A stretch of 64,000 bases of DNA from Tumidithrix helvetica (lineage in GTDB: Bacteria > Cyanobacteriota > Cyanobacteriia > Pseudanabaenales > Pseudanabaenaceae), in contig NZ_CBDDRA010000001.1 of the NCBI RefSeq assembly GCF_965232925.1, positions 1 through 64,000 on the forward strand. The letters run 5' to 3'. Shown here piece by piece: positions 8,693 to 16,211 of the stretch (its first letter is position 1; each line of letters opens with the position of its first letter). The translations under genes were made by a program, and so were the position numbers. The notes beneath the pieces are model-generated. The model saw only the letters and a list, made by a program, of their open reading frames with translations. It searched no databases and was not told the DNA's origin.

Positions 8693-9713
8693 TCTGGGAG
8701 CGATCGCGCTGACTTCTTGGAGTTGCACATCTCCCGCACCGAATGCTAGTTCCAGTCCTGCAAGCACGCCCCAACCTACACAAACTCCCTCTGCGATCCC
8801 GACCACACCCAAGCCCGTAACCTCCCCAACGACCGAGGCTGCTCCAACGACTAGAGTCCTTGCGATCGGCGATCTTAAAGAATTGGGAAGCGATCGCGTT
8901 TGTCAAAATGCCCATTCCGACAGCATTCTATTTGCTTATACGGAAACGCGCAACTTCAAAATATATTTGTGTGCGGAGGAGCAACTTCCCGATCGCCCTC
9001 GTTGGTATATCAGCAAAAATATGGATGGTTCCAGTGGTATTAGCCTTGATGGAAAATCCTCTAATCCACTCAGGGAAGATATCATCGAATTTCAGAACGA
9101 GGGCTATACCTATACGATTGAAATCCCCACCGCCCAAAATCTCGCACCTTCTTTACGAATAACTTTTCCCAATGGTTTGATTAAGTTCGAGCCCCTATTA
9201 CGTTATCTCGGATACAAAGGCAACTCGGCAGTTCGTCCAGATCGAGAGGAACCTCTGCAAGCAGTTTTACGCGATCGCGCCAGGTTTGGGATCTGCGATT
9301 CCAACTTTAGAGAATCAGATGCAAGTCAGCATTCTAAAATCTACAATCTGGGGCAAGATAAGTATTTGGTGATGGTGCAATGTTTTTTTGCAGCCTATCA
9401 GGGCTCTTACGCGCTGGTTCTCTATAACGCTAACACCAAAGAGATTCGCCTGCTCAGTTTGGATGACTTTAAGCAAGAAGATGGTCGAATTCTTAAAACT
9501 ACTACTACGCAGTTTGCAGGGCTGCCAAAGTTTAACGCCAGTACGGGCATTTTGAGCAATTACACCAAGTCGAGGGGTGTGGGTGACTGCGGTACTTTTG
9601 CCAAGTACAAATTTGAGAACGAGCAATTTGTCTTGCAAGAATATCGCGCCAAATTTAGCTGTGATGGACGCGCGATCGATCCCGCCCAGTATCCTCTGAT
9701 CTATCCCAAATAG
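8664..9713 (+). CDS. Lipoprotein with DUF1176-like C-terminal domain
   Basis: 349 residues. The N-terminus is a lipoprotein signal (hydrophobic residues 5-17, lipobox TSWSC with Cys 21), followed by a low-complexity Pro/Thr/Ser linker to ~65. The C-terminal region, with YLVMVQCFFAAYQGSYALVLY and later GVGDCGTFAKYKFENEQF, resembles DUF1176 periplasmic proteins; the assignment is from memory. The start lies inside the end of the truncated CHAT gene. A strong hairpin terminator follows. Confidence 0.65.
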   Translation: MKKLLQLGLSLGAIALTSWSCTSPAPNASSSPASTPQPTQTPSAIPTTPKPVTSPTTEAAPTTRVLAIGDLKELGSDRVCQNAHSDSILFAYTETRNFKIYLCAEEQLPDRPRWYISKNMDGSSGISLDGKSSNPLREDIIEFQNEGYTYTIEIPTAQNLAPSLRITFPNGLIKFEPLLRYLGYKGNSAVRPDREEPLQAVLRDRARFGICDSNFRESDASQHSKIYNLGQDKYLVMVQCFFAAYQGSYALVLYNANTKEIRLLSLDDFKQEDGRILKTTTTQFAGLPKFNASTGILSNYTKSRGVGDCGTFAKYKFENEQFVLQEYRAKFSCDGRAIDPAQYPLIYPK

Positions 9714-9746
9714 AGCGATCCCAAATAGAGCGATCGCCGATCGTAG

Positions 9747-9780
9747 CAAAAGGCTCAAACATTGCTGCTTGAGCCTTTTG
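9747..9780. terminator. Hairpin terminator, 12-bp perfect stem
   Basis: Stem CAAAAGGCTCAA / TTGAGCCTTTTG with a 10-base loop, 33 bases after the lipoprotein stop and 104 bases past the end of the convergent RRM gene. The A/T-rich arms give T-runs on both strands, so it may serve both genes. A 13-base direct repeat (ATCCCAAATAGAG) lies just upstream. Confidence 0.75.
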
Positions 9781-9884
9781 TGGTCAGATAAATTTATTTG
9801 GTGAAAATTGAACCTTTCAGTTCTTTCTTACAGCCATGAATTTACGACATTCGATCTAAAATCCAAAGAATTGAAATTCAAGAT

Positions 9885-10187
9885 TTAGTAGTTACGTGAG
9901 AAGCTGTTGCCTCTACGTCCACCACCACCAAATGAACCTCTGTCTTCACGAGGCTTAGCCTTGTTGACTTTCAGATCGCGACCCATCCATTCTGCTCCGT
10001 CAAGAGCTTCGATGGCAGCCGTTTCCTCTGTTTCCGTTCCCATTTCGACAAAACCAAAGCCACGCATGCGACCCGTTTCGCGATCGGTAGGGAGCTGAAC
10101 ACGCTTGACTGTGCCATACTCTGCAAATGCAGCGCTTAGGTCAGCCTCTGTAACCTCATAGGATAGGTTACCAACGTAAATTGACAT
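9885..10187 (-). CDS. RRM RNA-binding protein, glycine-rich tail (cyanobacterial Rbp)
   Basis: 100 residues: one RNA recognition motif (RNP2 IYVGNL at 3-8, RNP1 RGFGFVEM at ~42-49) and a short Gly/Arg-rich tail (SFGGGGRRGNSFSRNY). This is the architecture of the cyanobacterial Rbp family, single-stranded RNA-binding proteins, some of which are cold-induced or act in mRNA localisation. The preceding 295-base gap gives room for a long 5' leader, as is common for cold-regulated rbp genes. Confidence 0.9.
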   Translation of the reverse strand: MSIYVGNLSYEVTEADLSAAFAEYGTVKRVQLPTDRETGRMRGFGFVEMGTETEETAAIEALDGAEWMGRDLKVNKAKPREDRGSFGGGGRRGNSFSRNY

Positions 10188-10482
10188 AAATTATCTCCAA
10201 AACTTAGAAGTGTGTAGAGAGTGAAATTTCGGAGGGAAGCCTGCCAATGCAAAACACGAAAAACTCGCTAATACGATAAACAAATGCCGCAACCGATACT
10301 TAATTCTCACCCCACTAACCTAGCACACTTTCCAGAAAGTGGAGCAAAGCCTTGGGATTCAGCTTCAATTGTAAAGAAACGTAAAGAATTGCGTAAGTAG
10401 CTTATCGATCGCTGATGGCTCGTTATGGCTGATTGAATATAGTGATAGTGCGCTCTACACGCAAATAACTTGGTTAAAGCTT
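10188..10482. other. Divergent intergenic region between rbp and the SPFH gene
   Basis: Contains the promoters of two divergent genes. A small hairpin CACTTT-CCAG-AAAGTG lies near 10327-10342. No tRNA, riboswitch or additional reading frame was recognised. Confidence 0.5.
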
Positions 10483-12585
10483 ATGAAACCGATCGTTACC
10501 AATTTAAAGTTCGCTCAATTCACGAAGATTGTATCCCTCGCTACAGCACTCATTGCTGCGATCGCTTCGACAGGCGTGACTTTCTCAGCAAGTTCCGCAC
10601 AGGCGAATACTGCTTCCAGCATTTCTCAAAGGGCAAAAAACACGACTTCTGTTGCTTCCACACCCAATAAGTTAGAAGCCAAGTCTGAGCCTTTATTTGA
10701 GACTGCTCAAAAACTTCAACAAGATCCTTCTCAAATCGCTCAAAATTCGAGTCAAACTGCCAAACGTACAGACGAGCAAACTGCGATCCCCATCCAGATG
10801 GCTGGTTTCGATCTGCCCATATGGATTTATCCTGTGGGTGGGGCAATCTTTCTGGTTTTCTTTTTGCCCCAGCTTGGTTGGATTTTAGGCTTAATTGTGG
10901 TGGGCGAACGAGAGGTTGGCATTGTAGTCAAGAAATTCTCTAGTCGTAGCCTTCCCCCAGGACAGTTGGTGGCACTCAACGGAGAAGCAGGGTTTCAAGC
11001 AGATACGCTCCCCCCTGGTTGGCACTTTGGCTATTTCCCTTGGCAATATAATGTCAAAAGAGAACCCGTGGTGGAAGTGCCGCAAAATGAAATCGGGCTA
11101 ATCTTGGCTAATGATGGTCTGCCCATTCCCCCCCAGCGCATTTTGGGTAAAGTCGTGGAATGCGACGATTTTCAAGATGCACGCAAGTTTCTTACGAGTG
11201 GTGGTGAAAAAGGGCGACAACTAGGAATTGTGACAGCGGGTACGTATCGAATCAATACGGCGCTATTTAGTGTAATCACATCTAAAAACTGCGCTCAGCA
11301 TGGCATGAGTCCTAAACAGTTGCTGGTACATACGGTCGATCCGAGTACGGTGGGAATTGTTACTACCCTAGATGGTGCGCCCATTGACGAGGGAGAGATT
11401 GCTGGGGCTATTGTTCCAGCTCATGACAACTTCCAGAAAGCCCAATCGTTTGTCGAGAATGGGGGGCATAGAGGTCTGCAAGAGCAAGTGATTCTTTCGG
11501 GCTCTTGGAATCTCAATCCCTGGTTTGCTGAGGTTCAGCAGGTTCCCATGACTGAGGTTCCCATAGGTTATGTAGGTGTGGTGATTTCCTTCGTAGGGCG
11601 ATCGCATGAAGATGTCAGTGGCGATTCATTTACCCATGGCAATCTCGTTAACGTTGGCAACAAGGGGGTTTGGGTCGATCCGCTTTACCCCGGCAAACAT
11701 CCTCTCAACACGCAAATCATGAAGGTGGAACTCGTGCCCACCACCAATATCGTGTTGAATTTCTCATCGCGGATCAACAGCGATCATGGCTATGATACTA
11801 AATTGAGTGCCTTGAAATTACTCTCCTTTGATGGTTTCACCTTCGATCTAGAGGTATTCCAAATCATCCATGTCGGCGCACAGGATGCCCCCAAAGTGAT
11901 TTCGCGACTCGGCTCGATGCAAAATCTCGTCGATCACGTTCTGCGCCCCATTGTCGGTAACTACTTCCGCAACTCGGCACAGGAATATACGATTCTTGAC
12001 TTCCTCACAGCCCGTAGCGATCGCCAAGCAGAGGCAGCAGAATACGTACGGGTAGCTCTCCGCGCCTATGATGTCATGGCAGTGGATACCCTGATAGGTC
12101 TGATTACGCCGCCGCCCGAGTTGATGCAAACCTTAACCGATCGCAAGATTGCCGAGGAACAGCAAAAAACCTACGAAGTACAGCGCGTTGCACAAACCCA
12201 ACGTCAAGAGTTGGTCAGAGAAACTGCCCTCGCAGATATTCAGCAGAAGGTAGTAACTGCCGAGCAAGGCGTGAAGATTTCGGAATTGGAGGCTAATTCC
12301 AGAGTGATGGAAGCCAATGGTGAAGCCGAATCCATTCGCGTGACGGGTCAAGCCAAAGCCGAAGTTTATCAAGCGGGTGTAAATGCTTTGGGTGCGCAGG
12401 GCTTTACCGCTTTACAACTCATGCAGGTAATCGGCGACAACGGCGTGCGTGTCGTGCCTGATGTCGCTGTCAGTGGTAACAACGGTGCAGGTCTGGTTGA
12501 TGGACTGATGGGAATGCTTTTATGGAATCAAACCAAGGAGAACCATGCTGAAAATGGCGGTCAGACTGTCACTGTGAATAGTTAG
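10483..12585 (+). CDS. SPFH / band-7 (flotillin-like) membrane protein
   Basis: 700 residues. It has an N-terminal hydrophobic signal (~18-40), a disordered Gln/Ser/Thr-rich stretch, and a second hydrophobic segment (~107-138, IWIYPVGGAIFLVFFLPQLG). A large SPFH/band-7 region follows (~145-560; GEREVGIVVKKF, LPPGWHFGYFPW, VPIGYVGVVISFVG). A helical Ala/Glu/Gln-rich coiled coil spans ~560-650 and a Gly-rich tail ends the protein. SPFH proteins oligomerise into rings or cages on membranes. It is convergent with the vault-protein gene, whose shoulder domain is itself SPFH-like in the known rat vault structure. Any functional pairing is inference. Confidence 0.85.
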   Translation: MKPIVTNLKFAQFTKIVSLATALIAAIASTGVTFSASSAQANTASSISQRAKNTTSVASTPNKLEAKSEPLFETAQKLQQDPSQIAQNSSQTAKRTDEQTAIPIQMAGFDLPIWIYPVGGAIFLVFFLPQLGWILGLIVVGEREVGIVVKKFSSRSLPPGQLVALNGEAGFQADTLPPGWHFGYFPWQYNVKREPVVEVPQNEIGLILANDGLPIPPQRILGKVVECDDFQDARKFLTSGGEKGRQLGIVTAGTYRINTALFSVITSKNCAQHGMSPKQLLVHTVDPSTVGIVTTLDGAPIDEGEIAGAIVPAHDNFQKAQSFVENGGHRGLQEQVILSGSWNLNPWFAEVQQVPMTEVPIGYVGVVISFVGRSHEDVSGDSFTHGNLVNVGNKGVWVDPLYPGKHPLNTQIMKVELVPTTNIVLNFSSRINSDHGYDTKLSALKLLSFDGFTFDLEVFQIIHVGAQDAPKVISRLGSMQNLVDHVLRPIVGNYFRNSAQEYTILDFLTARSDRQAEAAEYVRVALRAYDVMAVDTLIGLITPPPELMQTLTDRKIAEEQQKTYEVQRVAQTQRQELVRETALADIQQKVVTAEQGVKISELEANSRVMEANGEAESIRVTGQAKAEVYQAGVNALGAQGFTALQLMQVIGDNGVRVVPDVAVSGNNGAGLVDGLMGMLLWNQTKENHAENGGQTVTVNS

Positions 12586-12622
12586 TCTGCTGATAAGAAG
12601 TAACTTCCTTCTAAACATAAGA

Positions 12623-12649
12623 GGCAGTTCGTAATCGTTACGAACTGCC
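12623..12649. terminator. Shared bidirectional hairpin between SPFH and vault genes
   Basis: Perfect 12-bp stem GGCAGTTCGTAA / TTACGAACTGCC with a 3-base loop, sitting between two convergent genes 37 and 39 bases away. The T-runs are weak on both sides, so termination may be partial. Confidence 0.65.
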
Positions 12650-12688
12650 CACAAAATCAAAATAAATCTACTAAATTTACAATGCATC

Positions 12689-15289
12689 CTACTGACCAAT
12701 CAGTCCAGTTGCCGTACCAAATAAATTGATTGGATTTTTGCCATCCGTGATTAAAACACTCTGGAGTCCCAAGGATTGTAATAAGCGAGCCTGCATCTCA
12801 GGCCCAGCCTGTGCCATTGCCTTAAGCGTTTCCGCTCCAATTGCTTCCACTTTTTCTCGAAATTCCACAGTATTGATCTGTGCCATGGCAGTAGCTTTAG
12901 CAATTTCTAATTCATTCAAAGCGCGTTGGTGCGCCAGCTCCGCCTCATAATTAGCTGTGAGCTTTGCGAGTTCGGCTTCATAACGAATCCTTGCGGCTTC
13001 GGTTTCCTGCTGTGCTAGATTCACGGCTAACTCACCTTGAATTCTGGCTGCTTCCGCTTTCGCTCTGGCTTCGGCGGTTGCGTGCCCCGTTGACTCGATC
13101 GCCGCATTCTCAGCTTGACATTCCAAAAGTTGCTTGCGTTCGAGTTCGGCAGCACCGCGATCGACAATGATTTGCCGTTCCAATCGGGCTTTAGCCTCTT
13201 GTTCGATCCGCTCAGCATCACGCCGCGCTGCCGCCTCTTGGGCATCCGTCGTAATTTGAATTGCAATTTGCACAGACTTTTGCAGGCTCTCTAACGTGCG
13301 TTCATCTACAGGTTCTACCGATTGGATGTCAATATTGGTAATCACGAGGTTATGCGTGCGAAAACGGAACTCATCGCGAATATGACCTTCCTCATCAGTA
13401 CCAAACACAGCCAAGCGAATAATGCGGGCAGAATTGCGATGGAACTCGTCGAACTTCACACTGGCAACCGCACCGCGTACCCGCGAAGCGATCGCCTTGC
13501 AAGCATCTCCGACAAAATCAGGAACTTGAAATAGATGTGCTGCTGCCGCTTCATCGTGGCGATCGACATCAAAGTACCAGTTGTAAGAAAGTTGGAGTTG
13601 CAAACGTGCGTGATCGCAGGTTTCCACGGTAAACACATCGGTCATAAAGTCGGGACCTAGCAACAAAGCCAAGGACTTGATCAGATTGGGTTGCTTGGGC
13701 TTCCCTCCTGACAAACTCAACACGGTAAAAGCCTCATCGGGCTCTAGCATGACCAGATCGGGACCAAATACGGTGCGTGCAGTTCTGTCTTTGTAATCGT
13801 GCAACTGTACGGCGGCATTTTGCGGTACGTGAAATACCACAGCTCTGGTGCGATCTCGTTTCACGATGCCTTGGGCGTACTCTTGAAGATTGAGTACAGG
13901 CTGACCGCGATCGCTGACAGGATTTCCTTTTTTTGTGAGGAGTTCTTCAACGATAGCAGGCAAATCTTTTTCCCACAGTTGCTCGTAGGGACTGAGCATA
14001 TAGGCTTGCGGCCCGCTGACGAGACGCAATTCTCCAGTTTGGGTATTGCGCACGTAAATCCCTTCATTCTTGTCTAAGGGAATCGCTTTGCGGCGCTCTA
14101 CGACCTCGACCTCCACACGCGGAATATAGTCTCTAGGTCCCGCCAGCATCCATAGATCGCCTGGCTGACGCTCGCTCGTTTCACCTTCGCCTTCGCTGAA
14201 GGCTTCTTTTGCCCTGAGTAAGAGTGATTCCTGTTCGCCGAGAATATAAATCGTTTGAATGCCATTCTCTAAAGACTCGCCTGGATGCAGGAAGAAAGAA
14301 GCTCTACCTTGACGTACTTCTCGCAAACCTAACTGAGGCTTGCCCGTGCGATCGATTGGATCGAGAACAATGCACCACTCGCGATCGCCGAGGGTTGTAA
14401 TTGCAACCTCCCCCACCACTTCTTCATAGACATCAGGGATGTGAATTTCAGCATCTTCGAGGGTGACCAACCACTGATCGCCTGCACGTCTTTGTCGTCC
14501 AAACACATCGGTAAACGTACGTCTGGCTCTAAGATGTAGGGCTTTTCGTTCGGTAAGAACGTAGGCTTTTAGCATATCCACGACTTCTTCATCAACACCG
14601 GGGAGATATGCGCCTTCTTCACGAACCAGCCATTCTTCACCAGCTCGGCGGCGAATTCCTTGACGATCTATACAGTCTTGGCGCGCGATCAGTCGCAGTG
14701 CTTGATTTGGCTTCATCACTTTAGCTGTCACTGTCTCTATCACTTCAACTTCCACACGCGGAATATAGGTAGCTGAACCCTCAAATAACCACTCTTCTCC
14801 CGCAGTGCGAGAAATTGTTTGCTCCTGTACCTGTCCATCTATGGATACTGAAATCTCATCCGTAAAGTCTCGAATTGCTCTGAGCCGAAGCGCTTGATTC
14901 ATCTCCACGACCTTCAAGCGCGTTACTTCTCCAACGAGTTCCTCATCTGGATAGAGCGGGAAAGGATCTTGGGCAAAACGGATTTCTTGATCGCCATAGT
15001 GCAAGCGCACTTGACCGTGTGGATCGACCATGGGTACTCCATCTCGATCGCGCATGACTGGGTTCGTGACAATGCAGTAGTGGCGGGGCGGTACGATAAT
15101 CATGGGCTCGGGGCGCAAGATCAGCCGTTCGTGATCTTTTAAGGTAATCGTCTGTGGTCCAATCTCTAAGCGCGTGATGCCAGTATTGTTATCCAGAATG
15201 TGAATGAATTGTTGAGGTTTGAGGCGAATTACCCCTGCTGAAGTCGCTTGCACTTCTTTGGCTTCAAGTCTGCGATCGCTGGCTTGCAT
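12689..15289 (-). CDS. mvp: Major vault protein homologue (MVP)
   Basis: 866 residues, colinear with human MVP (893 residues) nearly end to end. Residues ~20-475 are the vault repeats (VPPRHYCIVTNPVMRD, LEIRLAQDPFPLYP-type motif at 102-114, repeated AGEEWLFEG/TYIPRVEVEVIE units). The shoulder is ~480-655, with LLLGPDFMTDV and the nearly invariant DFVGDACKAIASRVRGAVAS at 591-610. The cap helix is ~660-815, a long Ala/Glu/Arg coiled coil. The cap ring ends in LLQSLGLQSVLITDG and NPINLFGTATGLIGQ. It lacks the human C-terminal tail after the cap ring and has an ~18-residue N-terminal extension and a ~12-residue insertion near 145-160. MVP assembles into the barrel-shaped vault particle in eukaryotes. 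HIP1 sites in the gene (13.49, 13.91, 14.38, 15.27 kb) show long residence in a cyanobacterial genome. Confidence 0.95.
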   Translation of the reverse strand: MQASDRRLEAKEVQATSAGVIRLKPQQFIHILDNNTGITRLEIGPQTITLKDHERLILRPEPMIIVPPRHYCIVTNPVMRDRDGVPMVDPHGQVRLHYGDQEIRFAQDPFPLYPDEELVGEVTRLKVVEMNQALRLRAIRDFTDEISVSIDGQVQEQTISRTAGEEWLFEGSATYIPRVEVEVIETVTAKVMKPNQALRLIARQDCIDRQGIRRRAGEEWLVREEGAYLPGVDEEVVDMLKAYVLTERKALHLRARRTFTDVFGRQRRAGDQWLVTLEDAEIHIPDVYEEVVGEVAITTLGDREWCIVLDPIDRTGKPQLGLREVRQGRASFFLHPGESLENGIQTIYILGEQESLLLRAKEAFSEGEGETSERQPGDLWMLAGPRDYIPRVEVEVVERRKAIPLDKNEGIYVRNTQTGELRLVSGPQAYMLSPYEQLWEKDLPAIVEELLTKKGNPVSDRGQPVLNLQEYAQGIVKRDRTRAVVFHVPQNAAVQLHDYKDRTARTVFGPDLVMLEPDEAFTVLSLSGGKPKQPNLIKSLALLLGPDFMTDVFTVETCDHARLQLQLSYNWYFDVDRHDEAAAAHLFQVPDFVGDACKAIASRVRGAVASVKFDEFHRNSARIIRLAVFGTDEEGHIRDEFRFRTHNLVITNIDIQSVEPVDERTLESLQKSVQIAIQITTDAQEAAARRDAERIEQEAKARLERQIIVDRGAAELERKQLLECQAENAAIESTGHATAEARAKAEAARIQGELAVNLAQQETEAARIRYEAELAKLTANYEAELAHQRALNELEIAKATAMAQINTVEFREKVEAIGAETLKAMAQAGPEMQARLLQSLGLQSVLITDGKNPINLFGTATGLIGQ

Positions 15290-15616
15290 ATGTAAACTCC
15301 ATTTCTAAGTTCCTGCTTTTCATTCTATCGTTTCCTCTATTTGTGCTTGCGATCGAGATTACTAGCCAACAGCGATCTCAATCATAAAATCCCTATGAAA
15401 TCTTGTTTTTCTCCTTGCTTAGCGGAACATATTCATCAGGAATGGAGTCATAGGGACTCAGCCAAGATAAAGATACGTTACCCACTTTCGGGAAAGTTGA
15501 TTGGAAACTAAATTTTGTTGCTTATCTCTTGACAAATATAGAATATAAGCATTAGTACCATGAAGCGAGCTAGGAAAATCAACACCCCAACCACTGGTTC
15601 GTCAAACATAAAATCT
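15290..15616. other. Divergent intergenic region upstream of mvp
   Basis: Holds the promoters for mvp (left) and the SH3 gene (right). Two inverted repeats are visible: TCCCTATGA (15390-15398) with TCATAGGGA (15448-15456) enclosing 49 bases, and ACTTTC-GG-GAAAGT at 15484-15497, a possible operator. No clear non-coding RNA or tRNA. Confidence 0.4.
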
Positions 15617-15964
15617 ATGAATATCAGAGCTTTGTTACTCACTGCAATCGCATCCACAGCAACACTTTTACCCCAATTTACCCCGATCGCTACTGCCCAA
15701 GAACGGAGCGATTGCTATGTCGAAATTGTTGGACAACAGCAGGGTTCGCGCGTGAATATGCGGACAGGAGCAGGAACCGAATATGGCAGCCCAGGTTTTA
15801 TCTTGGTCGGTCAAGTTGTGAATATGTTGAATAATTATTCTGGAAATCGCATTAGCCGTATAGATAGCGAAGGCGCAACTTGGTTTTACGTGGAATATAC
15901 TCCAAGTCGAACCAGAGGATGGGTGCGCGAAGATTTTATTGCACCCAATTGTGTAAATTATTAA
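15617..15964 (+). CDS. Secreted bacterial SH3-domain protein
   Basis: 115 residues from ATG 15617. This start gives a clean signal peptide (MNIRALLLTAIASTATLLPQ, cleavage after ATAQ); an upstream ATG at 15560 would add 19 polar residues and spoil it. The mature part is one SH3_3-type domain (VNMRTGAGTEYGSPGFILVG, then GWVREDFI). Such domains bind cell-wall peptides or act as adaptors in the periplasm. Divergent from mvp; no link known. Confidence 0.7.
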   Translation: MNIRALLLTAIASTATLLPQFTPIATAQERSDCYVEIVGQQQGSRVNMRTGAGTEYGSPGFILVGQVVNMLNNYSGNRISRIDSEGATWFYVEYTPSRTRGWVREDFIAPNCVNY

Positions 15965-15976
15965 TAGTCCAGCTTT

Positions 15977-16156
15977 AGTTCGGGTTAAGGATTTTGGAAC
16001 AGAGTAAGCCGACTTGCTGGAACCGAGGGGTTTGATCCCCCTGCCCGATAGGGTATCCTCCTTGAAAAAGGGAAGTGAGTTCTCCCCCTTTTTTCCAAGG
16101 GGGGCTGGGGGGAATCCTTGGAATGTATAGCGTTTCAGGTTTTCTTAGCCCGAACT
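15977..16156. repeat. MITE-like element, family B copy 1 (~180 bp)
   Basis: Bounded by near-perfect 13-base terminal inverted repeats: AGTTCGGGTTAAG (15977-15989) and CTTAGCCCGAACT (16144-16156). Inside is an imperfect hairpin around 16071-16107 (TTGAAAAAGGG against CCCCTTTTTTCCAA). No reading frame of note. Other ends of the same family occur at 26.57-26.78, 33.43 and 36.84 kb. Confidence 0.65.
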
Positions 16157-16211
16157 GACGTTATTTATCTAGAGAACTCGATACAGACTGTCTGCCATAG
16201 AAGCGAAAGCA

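Noticed and set aside
8394..8915. A 173-residue frame on the minus strand
   Set aside because: It lies opposite the CHAT and lipoprotein genes, is rich in Arg/Cys/Trp typical of antisense shadows, and has no family pattern.
15390..15456. A 9-bp inverted repeat upstream of mvp as a possible vault-RNA equivalent
   Set aside because: The stem is short, the enclosed 49 bases do not fold well by eye, and it lies in a promoter region. No support beyond position.
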